A stretch of 64,000 nucleotides of DNA from Metaphire vulgaris (lineage: Eukaryota > Annelida > Clitellata > Crassiclitellata > Megascolecidae), in NCBI GenBank assembly GCA_018105865.1, contig CM030848.1, positions 2,817,001 to 2,881,000 on the forward strand, in the 5' to 3' direction. The first letter of the stretch is position 1; the number at the start of each line of letters is the position of its first letter. Of the stretch, positions 11,423 to 23,375 are shown piece by piece. The notes under the pieces are model-generated. The model ran no database searches. It had not been told where the DNA came from and was given only the letters and a program-made list of their open reading frames with translations. Made by a program: the position numbers and the translations under genes.

Positions 11423-12237
11423 ACATTTCAAAGGTGAATTGTTGAGAAGACAGAGAATGGAAGAGTGCAACTGTTGAAGCTACCTTCAGAGTTGTTGTCA
11501 TTGGTGAATTTTACTTGCGGAGCCTTTGTTCATTCGAGATCTGAAGAATTTGTAAACGTATTCGCACAAAGAAGGCGTTTAGAATTAAGAAGAATGTTTG
11601 CGAGACTTGGTTTGACTCTTAATGGGACAGTTAATGTGTGATAAGTTGCAGATTCCATTTCATTTTTCAGAGGCTTAAGTTCTTGCCTGCAGTGATTAAG
11701 GAAGCAATCAAAACTGATGACACTTGATTATAATTTTAAAATATCCTTGGTGACATTGCTGATAGGTCAGTTGACTTGAATGTGTTTTGGTTTTCTTTGG
11801 TTTAAAGTTTTTGACGTTGATGATGATGTGATGAACAGAACAGCTTGCATTTAATTTTGTAAGTGAATTCATCCATCGAGTCACTTGGAAATCCATTTAA
11901 AATGTAGCTTACAGAGAATTTTAAAACATCGGCAAATAATGGAAAAAAGTAAAATTCATTTGTTGATAGCAATTCTGACATTATGAACATTTATCAATGA
12001 AATCACTGATCTGTGGGCTGATAAAACATAAAGGTTACTGGAGTTTTTAGAATGCTTTTAATGAAATTCAATTTGAAGTTAATTCTCTTGTCAAACTCAA
12101 TCAAAAGCTGTAGAATTATCTAGAAGTGCTGTGGCCCATTAGTTGAGATCCACGATAATTAAGCAACAAGATATTTAAATTGTAATGGAGGTTGTGTAAT
12201 CACAGGCAATTATTTTATGTTTGCATGTATGTATATG

Positions 12238-12268
<31 letters not shown>

Positions 12269-12275
12269 TTTATGC

Positions 12276-12306
<31 letters not shown>

Positions 12307-13460
12307 GTGTGTGTGTTTGTGCATGTGTGTATGACTGTATGTATATGTATACATTTATAGTTCAAATTGCTATCAACAACGTCATTGTAGCACCATTGGT
12401 GTTTTGGCTTTAGGATGAAAAGTTTCAAGGTATTTGTCAACTTTCAAGGTCTTCTGGAATTTGTGTGTGTTTGGGCATGTATGTACAAATCTGGCTGAAA
12501 CATTGTACATGTATTAGAGCCAATCTGGAAAACAGCCTTTTCAGTGTTAATTGTATGCGGATATGACTTTAGGTTGCAGCCATTGTTGTTTAGTGGTTTG
12601 CTTTAGTTAATTGTGAACTGTTATCTCCTGTATTAATATGGTGCCTTTGTTATGCATATTTGCTTCTGTTGCAATGTGCCTGATGGTAATTTTGTAATTT
12701 TGTGATTCTTGATGTCTTCAATATGTTCATATTTTTAGCACACATCATGCTGCTGATGTTTAGGTTGTTCAAGCAAGAGTTGATCAAAACACCAGTGTTA
12801 GTGACAAAGATGCTACATTAGTGTACATTGCATTATTTGCCAGTGTATCATGAATAGTTTCATGTGCTGCAACAGAAGTATATTCTGGTATTCCATGTCA
12901 GTGTCTGATTTTACTGCATTTTCAAGTATTAGTATTTTATTCAGTGTGGCATTGTTTTGTTTGTTGTATCTGTGTATTTGAATGGCAGATGAACAGAAAT
13001 GGGACATAATTATAATGTGTTCCAAGATTTTAGATTTTCATTGTATTCAGTTCAATCTCTGGGCATTCACGTATCAACTGTTGCAGGATGGACATTAATG
13101 TGGCTGGTGTAGTATCGCTTTGGGCTGACTGATTCATTACTCGGTCCAGTACCATCAAAGTGCTATATAAATTGAACAGTAGAATTTATGTACTCTGATG
13201 ATACTGAAAATAAGTGTTGACAGTTGCTTATTTCATAAGTGCTATGAACTGAAAAGACCATCGTACAAATGATCATGTTAAATCTGGTAGTACTTAAAAC
13301 GCTTATTAATTTTGTTTTACCTTAAGAAGAAGCAGTTTCTCTTGTGTCCGAAATATTCACTTTTGCCAAAATGTTATCACAAGTCACTTAATTTGTATGT
13401 TAATCATGAAGGTTAAGATATGCTGCCTTATTGTGGATGCAGCTTATTTTTTAATAAAGT
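11423..13460 (+). other. Probable 3' UTR and downstream sequence
   Basis: No ORF of interest. It contains a TATA/GTGT microsatellite (12236-12318) and a good AATAAA signal at 13453-13458, about 2 kb after the stop, which could end the transcript of the gene at 0.7-11.4 kb. The assignment as UTR is inference. Confidence 0.4.
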
Positions 13461-13889
13461 ATCTGCAAATTTTCAGTAAATTGCTTATATAATGCTTGTG
13501 ACCCGTCATTCCGATATCTTGTGTACTGTGCTGTGAGACTGATATCTTTAGTGTACTTCTAGACGTGATATAGGTGAACGTTCTGGCACCTGAGTTGTGG
13601 ACACATTCGCTCTAAATAGTATTTTTTTGCGATGCAGTGTTGCAAGATGGGGAAAGGAGTGCTTCATTTAATGCCATTTTGACCATAAAATCCAAATTTT
13701 GCTAAAGACAATTTTTTATGTGTGCTGATGAGCAGAATACAGAAGATCGTTTAGTAAGTATACCAGAGAAGGTCAATGCCTGATTTCCCTCATGCTTGAT
13801 TAAAACTTGCTTTGACTGAAACTAGTTGTTTGAGCACCCACCTGTTGTCATAGAAAGTCCTGCATACATTTGCTTTTGTAACTGCCAAG

Positions 13890-14060
13890 CCTAGTCATTA
13901 TCATGATCATCATCATCATCAGGTTCTCTGTCCTGAGACATAGCTCCATTCAGCTCCATTGTTTTTTCCATTCCTCTCTGTGTGGTGCCTCTTCTTTGAT
14001 TTCTGCATGCATTTTGTGAGACTGCATCTGTTTTCATTATCCAGTCCAATAGCATCCTTC
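13890..14060. mobile_element. LINE-tail-like fragment with (CAT)n
   Basis: A (ATC)n run followed by AGGTTCTCTGTCCTGAGACA and related sequence. It is similar in layout to 975-1010 and 45815-45990, where ATC-rich tails also adjoin minus-strand LINE remnants. Assignment to a specific LINE is weak. Confidence 0.35.
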
Positions 14061-14062
14061 TT

Positions 14063-14495
14063 AGGGGGACTGTATATTAATTATGTCAACAATTTTTGAC
14101 CCCTTTCTCCTTGTCAGCAACTGTCCAACTTTCATTGCCCCCTATAATTATGTAATAAAACTTTTAACCCTCTCCCCATCCTCCCCAAGATCAGTGACAG
14201 GTCCCCGTAACAAGTGTAGAAGGTTATTATTTTTTGCAGTGATGACCTTTTTTTCTCATCAATTGTCAAGATGTGGTGATGATGACCTTTTTTGTCTTCA
14301 GGCATCAAAATGTTGTGATGACCATTCAGTTTTTTTGCTTGTCAGGCTTTTTTCTGTTGTAATAAATAGTATTCCATGAAATTTCCTATTTTTTATCATT
14401 TGTAAAAAATGAAATTGTTGACGTTAACTTCTCTTGACCCCCGTCCCCTGTCAATTGTTGATGTGATTTGTTGATGTAATTAATGGACAGCCCCT
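14063..14495. mobile_element. MITE (GGGG-CTGTCCATTAATTA ends) with three motif copies
   Basis: About 430 bp with imperfect terminal inverted repeats of about 28 bp: left GGGGGACTGTATATTAATTA, right rc GGGGCTGTCCATTAATTACA. The ends resemble those of 50149-50510. It carries the GATGACC-T-GCTTGTCA motif at 14241, 14281 and 14316. A target duplication was not resolved. Confidence 0.65.
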
Positions 14496-14559
14496 TGGAC
14501 TTACTTTTGTCTTTCTTTGTGACATACTTCCCTCCATTACAGTTCTAAGCAATGTGTCT

Positions 14560-14735
14560 CCTCCTCTTAGCACTTCGTCCAGTCCAGTAACTCTGTCTTC
14601 TTTTGATGGTGTTAATTCAATTTTTCTGAGCTCGTTCTCCCGCCATCTGTAATACCTCTTCATTTGTTTTCTTGTCTGTCCACTTGATCTTTTCCATCCT
14701 CCTCCTGAACTTGGTATGTCCATAAAAATCTGGTG
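14560..14735 (-). mobile_element. Reverse-transcriptase-like LINE remnant
   Basis: The minus-strand translation includes WKRSSGQTRKQMKRYYRWRE and nearby ...LDEVLRGG, resembling the C-terminal part of non-LTR reverse transcriptases. It is interrupted on its left by the MITE at 14063-14495 and on its right by the MITE at 14744-15125. Confidence 0.4.
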
Positions 14736-14743
14736 GCTGCCAG

Positions 14744-15125
14744 CAGAGGCGTAGCGTGCCAATGGCTAGTATGGCTCTAGCCATGGGTGGCACACAACTG
14801 GGGGGCGGCAAATTTTGGAAGGACGACCTTTTTTCTTTTTTGCTTGTCATCAGTGTATGTTAAGAGGGCAGAAAATTTCAAATGAGTGGCAAATTTTAGA
14901 AGCGATGGCCTTTTTTGCTTGTCAGAGGATATTTTTAGTGAAGGCAGCAAGCTTTAGGAGGGGCGGCAAATTTAAAATTTGGAAATTTTGCAAGTGGCAT
15001 GGGCGGCATGAGTGCACGCTATGCCTCTGGCACCAAAGACCCTAGAGCTGCATCTGATATGAATGAATTTGGGGCGGCGGATTAGCCATGAGCCATAGGC
15101 AGCCAAAGTGCATTCTACGCCACTG
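14744..15125. mobile_element. hAT-type MITE (CAGTGGCGTA family), 382 bp
   Basis: Ends CAGAGGCGTAGCGTGCC and GTGCATTCTACGCCACTG form an imperfect inverted repeat. A perfect 8-bp target duplication, GCTGCCAG, flanks it (14736-14743, 15126-15133). The interior has repeated GGGGCGGCAAATTT-like segments and two copies of the GATGACC-T-GCTTGTCA motif (14820, 14903). Confidence 0.92.
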
Positions 15126-15133
15126 GCTGCCAG

Positions 15134-15667
15134 CAGTTGAATTGGCCTTCAGCGTGAAAATTCTTGGTGCTGGATCAACAGCAGCCGATCCCTTGTGTAT
15201 ACTCTATTTACAATATACACAATTTACTCTTTCAGGTTGTTGGTAGCATAATTTTACATTTAAGTGAATGCAATCGTGATTCTTGAATGTAGGATTGCAT
15301 TTCTACAGTTGCTCAAATCATGGAGAAGTCTGCTTTGTTAATCGAACATTTAGTATTTATGAGATTTTTATTGTGCGTGACAAGTTCTTGAGGTCATTGA
15401 CTTGCTGCTGTTGTAAACTTGCCTGCCCAATTACTGCTGCAAGAAATGCAGTGCTATACAGTATGAAGCATGACTTTTGCCTGCACATTTAATAACTTTT
15501 GTATTAATTTTGAAAAGTATATTGTATTATAGAAATTTGCTTTTGTCATTGGTCTCATTTATACAGTAGATTTTGACATGTTCTTTGAATTTCATTTGTA
15601 GTAACAGAGCCATACCATTATGCTAATTTTTGGTATATGACAGGACAGCTACTTCTGAGCCACTCTA
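15134..15667. other. Intergenic AT-rich sequence, nothing recognised
   Basis: No splice-consistent exon or repeat end was found. A 69-codon ORF (15283-15492) has no recognisable features. Confidence 0.4.
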
Positions 15668-15668
15668 A

Positions 15669-15718
<50 letters not shown>
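15668..15718. repeat. (ATT)n microsatellite
   Basis: About 17 perfect ATT units. Elsewhere in the window such runs are LINE tails, but no LINE 3' end abuts this one clearly. Confidence 0.9.
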
Positions 15719-15794
15719 GATTAAAATTTGAAGCTTCAAATGTACTGGTTTAGCATTGCCGTTGTTAGTTTTTTTGAATGATATGCTGTACCTA

Positions 15795-16080
15795 CCCTGT
15801 CAATAATTATGCACTTCTACAGCATCATTTCTATTATCCAAGGGTATCAATTGATGATTGGCCAAGTTCAAATCCCTCTTCAAAATACCAGGTCAGAGGG
15901 AAACAGCAAGAAGAAATGCTACAGGTAGGCCTAATTGGAAGAGATGTGTTTTAATCCTAGATTTGAAAATGCTCGGCTTATTGAAAGATCTGACAACCAG
16001 AGGGGAGGGAGTTACAGACTTTTGGGCCAGAAATAGAAAGAGCTCTCTTAACCAATTTCTGTATTGTTGAATGTTGTTAG
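15795..16080 (-). mobile_element. LINE 3' fragment (same family as 58.7-59.1 kb)
   Basis: On the minus strand this matches 58865-59125. It includes the segment encoding SGPKIWNSLPLVVRS-like residues, the 'GCATTTCC...CTGTTTCCCTCTGAC' UTR, and the TAGAAGTGCATAATTAT end. It is truncated at its 5' side. Confidence 0.85.
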
Positions 16081-16689
16081 AATTATTGTTTATTCGGCTC
16101 TTAAGAAGCTTGCAAAATTTCATCACCTCCCAACCTCACCACTCGTCAAAGGGTTGTGTTGACTTCATTTCAACTTTTGACTTTATTGAATGATCTGTTT
16201 TGTACCATTTTGTTGCTTAAGGATTTCGACAACATTTAGATGCAAATTTTGGCTTCAAGTATCTGTCTGTTGGCATTCGACAGCAGCATTTGGAAAAACA
16301 TAGAATAAAAATTGACAATTTTGTTAGGCCTTGTTCTATCGTCCACTGCCTGTCTTCTGCCATTATTGATGCACAGACGCAATGCAAGTGAGGCATAGCA
16401 GGGCACTGTAATTTCAAATAAGCTACAGTAGGCCTACACGAGTTGGGACTTCAGGTCTACATATGACGTCACCAGACAGACAACTATGTTAGGCCTATTT
16501 ATTTGAGAAAAAGCAGTGGGGCAGGACTTTTTCTAATTCTTCAAATTGTGATTGGTTCATTTGAATTTGACGACTATGGACTTCCATTTCTATATGTTGT
16601 GTGTTGCTTGTATGAGTTCTAATTCTGTAGTTACCCCTTTACATCAGTCAGTAAACTACTGATATACGTCATTCTTTTATCTTCCTCTT

Positions 16690-17080
16690 GATCTTTTGCA
16701 TTCGACTTTTCCAGTAGTTACCAGGTTTTCTATGCCTTTCTTCCTCATTATATGTCCAAAAATTTAAGTTGTCTTTTACGTATTGTAGATAGCAATTTTC
16801 TTTGTGTACCTGCCATTTCGAGTACTAATTCATTCATTTTATTTTCAGTCCAAGATATTTTCACATTTTTTCTTAAGAACCACATTTCTGCAGCTTCAAG
16901 CTTTTTCTTCATGACTAGAGATAGTCCACGTTTTTGCACCATATAGCCTAACATGGCTTGCCAAACATAACATTCCAGAACGCTAATCTTTGTTTTCATT
17001 TCATTGTTAAATGTCGGTTTGTTAGTATGTATTTTAAATTCCCAAAGGCTGCTTTGGCCATTCCTATTTTTGCTTTTATT
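16690..17080 (-). mobile_element. RTE-type LINE reverse transcriptase C-terminus
   Basis: The minus-strand ORF contains KLEAAEMWFLRKNVKISWTE, ..NELVLEMAG.. and IRKRQLKFLDI. These are strong C-terminal hallmarks of the invertebrate RTE/'endonuclease-reverse transcriptase' group (EMWFLRRM.RI.W, AG..R.LL..I+KRQL+F.GH). It is truncated at both ends and its left (5') side runs into the GC-rich element at 17083. Confidence 0.88.
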
Positions 17081-17082
17081 GT

Positions 17083-17572
17083 GGCGACCCCGCCGGCTCG
17101 CGGTCTCGTAGCGCGGCCGGCGGTCGGGCGGCCCCCAACGCCCGCTCGGTCTCCCGATCGCCATCAGCCGCCGACTCTGCCTGATCGGCGGCGTCACGTT
17201 CCCTTTCCGGCTCTCCGACATCAGAGGAGGTGTCCGCGGCTGCCGGGCAGGCAGCGCACTGAGGATGGCCGCTCCTCAACGTAGGGTTCTCGTTTTCCTC
17301 CTCTGATTCTCTATCCGTTCCGGCCTCGTCCGAGAGACCCTTTAACTCATGCCTCTTATCGCTGGCCACCGCTTGGTCTCGGCGCCTTAAGCGATTTCGA
17401 TAGGTATTCCTGGTCTCTGGCTTCGACTTGGCCCCACGTCTCTTCATTCTCGGCAATCTAGCCGTTTTCCGCTCTCTTATAGACAGGCGGCGTTGTCTCT
17501 TGGCTTCCTCACACGCTTTCACCAAACCCGAGGTTACCCGTGCCTGAATGGACGGCGGTCCACTCTTTTCCT
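17083..17572 (-). mobile_element. GC-rich element, left part (interrupted by LINE)
   Basis: Abrupt GC-rich sequence starting TGTGGCGACCCCGCC. A minus-strand ORF (17076-17609) encodes a highly charged protein with runs such as EEAKRQRRLSIRERKTARL and DRESEEENENP, with no recognised domain. The tract is interrupted at about 17572 by a LINE and appears to resume at 19040. A second, deleted copy of its ends is at 23229-23375. It may be a retroelement; class unknown. Confidence 0.45.
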
Positions 17573-19036
17573 GTATAATGCTCATCAATCTGCCTACACT
17601 AAACATCACTCAACTGAAACTGTCCTCGCCTACATTTATGACAGACTCTTAACTGCAATTGGTCTTCGCCAAGTTACTGGCCTTTGTCTCCTTGATCTCT
17701 CTGCAGCATTTGATACCATAGATCACAAAATTCTGCTCGAGCGACTCTCTCTCTGGTTTGGCATATCTGAAAAAGCTCACAACTGGTTTGCATCTTATCT
17801 CAAATCTCGGTCTTTTCAAGTGTCCTGTCTTGGCCAAATTTCTCTTTCTCATATTATAGATTATGGAGTGCCTCAAGGATCTGTTCTCAGGCCTGTACTG
17901 TTCAGCCTTTACACCACACCACTTTCATCTCTAATTAATTCCCTCAAATTAAACCACCAACTCTATGCCGATGACACTCAGCTATTCCTTTCCTTCTCAC
18001 CTCTTTCATTCAATGCTTCTATTATTGAGCTTGAATCTGCATTCTCGTCAATCTCTGCATGGATGTCATCTAATCTCCTCGCTCTCAACCCATCTAAGAC
18101 AGAGTTTCTTTTAATCGGACTACCCCAACAACTCAAAAAAATTGACAATCCTAAACTAGTTTTGGCTCCTGACACCACAATAATCCCTGTTCCAACTGCT
18201 AGAAATCTTGGATTCAAATTTGACTCTTTTCTAAACTTCGAATCACAAATCTCCCAACTTTCAAAAGCCTGCTTTATTCATATTCGTGACCTTCGTCGCC
18301 ACGTCCTTGTCTTGATATTAAGACTGCATCCACAATCGCCACCTCTATAGTCCACTCCAAATTAGATTACTGTAACTCCCTCTACTATAACCTTCCCAAA
18401 GCCTCCATCAACAAATTGCAATCAATACAAAATGCTTTAGCTCATTGCTGTTACTATGTCACCTAAATTCTCCCATATTTCACCCATACTAAAATCATTA
18501 CATTGGCTTAAAATAACAGAACGTATCCAATATAAGATAATAACACTTACACATAGCTCACTTCAGTCATCAAAACCTGTCTACCTTAGATCACTATTAA
18601 CCCCTCAGCCTCCTCGACCCCCACGTTGTCATCTCATCTCACTCTGTCACGCCCGCTAAATCAGTCATCCCTGAAAATTTGCAACCGTGCCTTCGCATAT
18701 GCTGCACCTGAACTCTGGAACTCGATCCCAGCTTCCCTTCGCACACTTAGACACTTTAAAACAATAAAATCTGATTCCTCATTTCCTATAATTCCTGCAC
18801 TATCTCCTCAAGTCTTCAGGTCTAAGCTTAAATCCTTCCTGTTTCTGAAATCATTTCCGCCATAGCTGTAACAACCTAGCCTCACCGCCCTTCGGATATT
18901 GACCATTGCCTGGCTGATCCCACACCTTTCCTATAGCTATTTTAAGAGAGGCTGAGCGCCTAAGAATAAGCAGCTACTGTTGTGCTGCTTTCCAAGGCGC
19001 TATAGAAATCCACGAGATTTTACTTTACTTTACTTT
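17573..19036 (+). mobile_element. CR1/L2-like LINE, 5'-truncated, with (ACTT)n tail
   Basis: The plus-strand frame 17493-18350 contains reverse transcriptase blocks: HHSTETVLAYIYDRLL, LCLLDLSAAFDTIDHKILL, DYGVPQGSVLRPVLFSLY, LYADDTQLFLSF (YADD catalytic box intact) and LNPSKTEFLLIG. The C-terminal part continues out of frame (18456-18865). It ends GCGCTATAGAAATCC...(ACTTT)n at 19003-19036. The 5' break falls within the GC-rich element, so this is an insertion into it. Confidence 0.92.
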
Positions 19037-19039
19037 ACT

Positions 19040-20398
19040 TTCCTGGCCGTCGATTCACTCAAACTGTCTCCCCGCGCCTTTACGACAGGCGGGCGTCTGT
19101 CTCCTCCCTTGGCTCAGAATTGACCCCCTGGGCACTAAAGTGACTTCAGGTAGGCGAGGTTCATCACAGCCAAGGCTCACCTTCACGGACAGTGCGCTGA
19201 GACTCCGGCGTCACAGCGACTTTCAAAGACACGCACACAACTTGCCTTTATTGGTTTATTTTTATTTATTTATTAATAAACCAAGCAACAATGACAACAA
19301 TGGCTACAGTGGCAACACTGGTAACACGGACAAAGACGCGGTAGCTAGACGCAGTCCGGCAGCCACAATAACTAGCGCACAGGAACTGCAATCAATAGCC
19401 TTTGATACGTCAGTATGAAACGATAAGCTTTAGCACTTTAAACGGGCTCCAAATACTCGCTTTCAATCGCTGTGCTTTCTTTACTCTATCGCTTCACAGT
19501 ATAAGCGGCCACAATGCGAAAATAGGATCTCATATACATGACTGAAATTTTTAGAGTTTTGAAACTTTTTGACGGACACTTAGGCGGATTTTTCGTCTGC
19601 AGTCTGTATTTTCGCGTAGTTGCCGTCAATAGGAAAAGGTAGGGACCTGCTTAAGAACGTTTTCCTTAGCGGTGATCAGGGGCTTCGTCTACGGCTAAGC
19701 GACGCGGCGATAGCTCCTGCCAGCTGGGCGCGCGTCTCAAGCGAACTTTTGTTCAACAGCCGCCTGCGTCCGCCTACTGACGCGGGCTACATAAATTCCC
19801 ATATTTCGGAGATTTTCGATTTTTAGAACCAGCCCTTGAGGGCGCTCGCTCCCAAATGTCCCCATCTACGCGTTTTATCCGTCAGGAAGCTTAACTTCGG
19901 ACCCACCCCTCTAGCGTCGTCGGCAGCGGCGAAAGGCGCTTCGCCGCCGGCGACGCGCATCGCCGTCAGGACCTGTTCCCCGGGCGCCGCTCTTTAGGCG
20001 GAATTTCAAGCTGTAGGGCCACGTCCGCTTAGATTCCGTCGGAGCAGGGACCCTAGGCAATTGTGTCGTCATTATCGGTGGTAAGCGACCCCATCTACGG
20101 GCCCAGCCCTTCGCTAACCACCCCTGGTAGCCCGGGCGCTGGTGTTCAGGCGTACGCATCGACTACACAGCCGGCCGACCGCTGCGTTCTCTCTCCTTCT
20201 TTACATCGCTCCAACCGCCTGTTCCCTTCGTCAGCAGTCAGCCAGCCGCCGTCTCCGCGCAGCCTCTGTCAAACAGGCGACGATCTTTCAGCGGCCAAAC
20301 TCTCTACTTGCTAAAGACCGAAGGCTCGGGAACCATAAATCGTTGCCGGTTTATACAACTTATCTCTCGGTCTTTGGGCGGCCGTGGCGATTCTAATA
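19040..20398 (-). mobile_element. GC-rich element, right part, with promoter-like end
   Basis: GC-rich sequence resumes after the LINE tail and ends near GGCCGTGGCGATTC. On the minus strand there is TATAAA close to the right edge (about 20350) and AATAAA near 19245-19250, beside a TTGGTTTATT/AATAAACCAA inverted pair (19250-19287). This is suggestive of a minus-strand transcription unit. Short charged ORFs only. Its identity (LTR element, LINE 5' region or host CpG-island gene) is unresolved. Confidence 0.35.
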
Positions 20399-20558
20399 AT
20401 TTTACCGAAGCCTTAGCGTCTTAGCCTAGCGCGTGCTCTGTCCGTTTTACATGAATTAAAACTTTATTAATTAATTAAAATTAGTACAAAATTACATTAT
20501 TATAACGCTAATTAATTAGATTAAATTATTAACTAACAAGTTTATACAGTTAAGCAAT

Positions 20559-20564
<6 letters not shown>

Positions 20565-20633
<69 letters not shown>
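20565..20633. repeat. (AAT)n microsatellite
   Basis: About 23 AAT units, following AT-rich sequence. Confidence 0.92.
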
Positions 20634-20634
<1 letters not shown>

Positions 20635-20750
20635 CTATCTGCGGCACATGGTCATACATTATGTCTGGTTCACTTATCGCATAACTGGTGAACATCGATA
20701 TCACTTATATATAGGCCTATTAGAAAGAGCAATGGTCCAAGCACTGAGCA

Positions 20751-20837
20751 GTGTCGTTTAAGTTAACTGTAACTATAACTGAAAAATACCAGTAACTGTA
20801 ACTGAAAAATAAATAACTGAAATAGTTAAAATCAGGG
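20751..20837 (+). mobile_element. hAT element end, truncated (family of 37661-38942)
   Basis: Starts CAGTGTCGTTTAAGTTAACT and continues with repeated AACTGTAACTGAAAAATA. It corresponds in reverse complement to the right end of the element at 37661-38942. No matching second end is present. Confidence 0.65.
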
Positions 20838-20844
20838 ATGTTAG

Positions 20845-20995
20845 GCCTTGGTCCTGGCCTTAAGGACTCCTTAAGGACCTGGCCTTAAGGACTCCTTAAG
20901 GACCCGTTTCAAGTCCTTGATCCTGGTCCTGGCCTTGAGGGTTGAGTCCTTGGTCCTGGTCCTGGCCTTGAGGGTTGAGTCCTTGAATTGTTCTT
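20845..20995. repeat. Short tandem/dispersed repeat of TCCTTGGTCCTGGCCTT
   Basis: Several direct and inverted copies of GGTCCTGGCCTTRAGG and AAGGACTCCTTAAGGACC. The last two units (GAGGGTTGAGTCCTTGGTCC) are near-perfect tandem duplicates. Probably the end of a miniature element. Confidence 0.7.
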
Positions 20996-21807
20996 GAAAT
21001 CAGTCATGGCCAAACAACATCTAGGTTAGAGTGTATTTGTTTAGTGAATGAATTCTAGGTTATTTTTAGTCTGGGTGACTCCGCAGTGACAGCTGGGAAA
21101 ATATTTACAAGCTCTCAATTTGCCATCACCAAGTAACACAGGGCACCTGAAGAAGAAAGAAGACACTTTTACTGTTCTGTTATATATTTTTTGCCAACAT
21201 GCCTTCAAAATTTGCAGTAGCCACCTTGTTAGTAACTGCTGACGCTTTTCTTTTATGGGTATACTCATACTATACTGTCCCTCCAAGCTCTTGAAGTTGA
21301 GTCTGTGCTGTTTCTGCTCATTTCCTTTACTTGCCAATCTGAGTTTACTTAGTTTCCTCCACGCTTTGTTTTCGCCCTTCTTTTCCGTTGCACTTCTCTT
21401 GTTATCCAAGGAAGTTTGTTATTAATTTTCTTCTGACAGTATATTATAGTAAAACAATTCTTCTTCATCGGTGTCGATAAGTCGAGTGCCTGAGTGAGTG
21501 TCGCTACAGTATCAAATGTGGTTGTTGCCATTATGCGAGGGTCGCACTATTAGTGGCAATAATTTGAATATTCTGTGGTACTATGATGACGACGATAACG
21601 TTGATGATGATGACAGTATAACAAATCATGACACATGGATCGAGCTATCATGTGACGTTTTTATGATCCGAATATGATTTTTATTGACTCTGGTGCAACA
21701 GTGCAAACACAAGCAATCAACTCTTCGTGCAGTTCATTTGGATTTATCATGCATTAATTCTATTGGTGAAGAGGTGACTCAGGTAGGCCTAATTATAAAA
21801 CAAATGT

Positions 21808-22093
21808 CATATTCCTAATGACGTCATCATGCTAACGTGACACTGAATATCATTACATCGCATTCCCTTGACAACCACCAGTTCCCTCAGTGGCGTCATA
21901 ATAGCAATAATGAGATTGGCATATTGTCCGTCCTACGTCATTCGCTAATAATAGCAAGCGACGAATGACGTCATCGAATCGAAACGTTCTTTGGCCTATT
22001 TAAGGGCACGTCTTGGATGCTGAATCAATAAATGCTTTGACTGGATGAAGACATCGACTGCTCGCTCCCAGTAGATGCGCTCGGTTGGACAAC
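21808..22093 (+). mobile_element. Putative LTR (promoter and poly(A) signals)
   Basis: The stretch begins TGTCATATTCC and can be read to end ...GGACAACA, followed by TTGGTACGAAATCG, which could be a primer-binding site. It holds two perfect TGACGTCA (CRE-like) sites (at about 21817 and 21965), a TATTTAAG box (about 21997) and AATAAA (about 22026) in promoter-to-polyadenylation order. No coding region follows, so it is at best a solo or remnant LTR. Confidence 0.4.
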
Positions 22094-22428
22094 ATTGGTA
22101 CGAAATCGCCTATATGGCACGAGGGGGTGGGTTGGGGTTTCTATTGGCCATTGTTCTGCTGAAGCTCTGGTTCTGCAGGGATGCGGGTAGCGACAACTGG
22201 TTTTCATTATTATTAACTGTATCTCTCCATATGTTCAGCCAACAGGGCATTTATCCGCCTGCGAAGACCACAGCGGAGTAGCGGTGGCCTGACACGCAAC
22301 TACCTAAGTGACCCTCAGCCACTCATGGGTGCCCATCCCCCTGACCTCTGGAAGCAGCTTCCCCTTCCCTGTCCTCCCTTCCCTCTCCTACCCCTAAACG
22401 GGAGTCCGGCAGGGATTTATCTACATCA

Positions 22429-22429
<1 letters not shown>

Positions 22430-22501
<72 letters not shown>
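22430..22501. repeat. (ATT)n microsatellite
   Basis: About 24 ATT units. ORFs reading it as poly-Ile or poly-Asn are artefacts. Confidence 0.92.
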
Positions 22502-22574
22502 CGAATAACTACCAGTATAAGACTCGACACTGGACATTGACATCCCCGCAAATTCATGAAACAAGCCTGGGGTC

Positions 22575-22680
22575 CGGGGTATAACCATAGGCGTCAATCC
22601 ACAGGGGCTCGGGGGCCCGGGGCCCCCAGTAATTCGGGTAGGGGGGCCCAGCACTTGTTGCCCCCTCCCAATATTTCAAT
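22575..22680 (+). mobile_element. Partial MITE end (CATAGGCGTCAATCCA)
   Basis: CATAGGCGTCAATCCACAGG followed by GGGGCCCGGGGCCCCC-rich sequence resembles the left ends of the CAGTGGCGT-type miniature elements. A similar lone end (CATAGGCGTAAACTAC) is at 23500. No right ends were found. Confidence 0.4.
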
Positions 22681-23228
22681 ATTTTGATACACCAGTTAAC
22701 ACATTTTCCAGTCTCAATGAATGTTCTTCGGACTTCTTCCTGAAATTTCTATTTTTGAAAGTTCATATTTTCGGAATTTCCGGTTCAGAAATGGCGATAC
22801 ACATGGCCCGATTCCCTCTATTGACTTAGAGTGAGGGGCTCAGCATTTGTTCATCGTATGTTCACTGTTCAGCATATGTTGCCCCACTCCAACATGTATA
22901 ACTTTTGATCAATAGTTTGACGCTTAGTCATTGGAATACCGTGACTGCGCTTATCTAAATTGCCTGTAAGGATGAACCTTGTAAACCTGATAATTAATCC
23001 ACTGGGACGAACAAACAGTCGGACTGTAGAAATTTGGTCTCTGGTTGATTGACCCTAAGTTGAACTCTCATGTCACTACGGTCATCATGGGAACGATGTC
23101 AAGATGTTATGCTTGTGAGCCGAATTTACTAGATTTAGATAGGTGACGGGCATGACGGCTGTACAACAACGTTGATGCCTTAGTAAGATAGGCGATTAAC
23201 TACGCCAGCCTGCTGAGAGAATGGCTTA

Positions 23229-23375
23229 TTGCTGGCCACCGCTTGGTCTCGGCGCCTTAAGCGATTTCTGCACATAGGCCTATTTTGGTTACTGGCTTCG
23301 ACTTTGTATTACGCCCCTTCATTTTCGGTAACGTCCGCCGGCCGCACGACGAGACCGCGAGCCAGGGTCGCCACA
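23229..23375. mobile_element. Deleted copy of the 17.1-kb GC-rich element
   Basis: The block 23233-23270 is identical to 17361-17398 (GCTGGCCACCGCTTGGTCTC, GGCGCCTTAAGCGATTTC). The following GGCTTCGACTT..CTTCATT also matches. It ends in the reverse complement of the 17083-17120 end (CGAGACCGCGAGC..GGGTCGCCACA). This is an internally deleted copy with one end inverted or rearranged. Confidence 0.7.
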
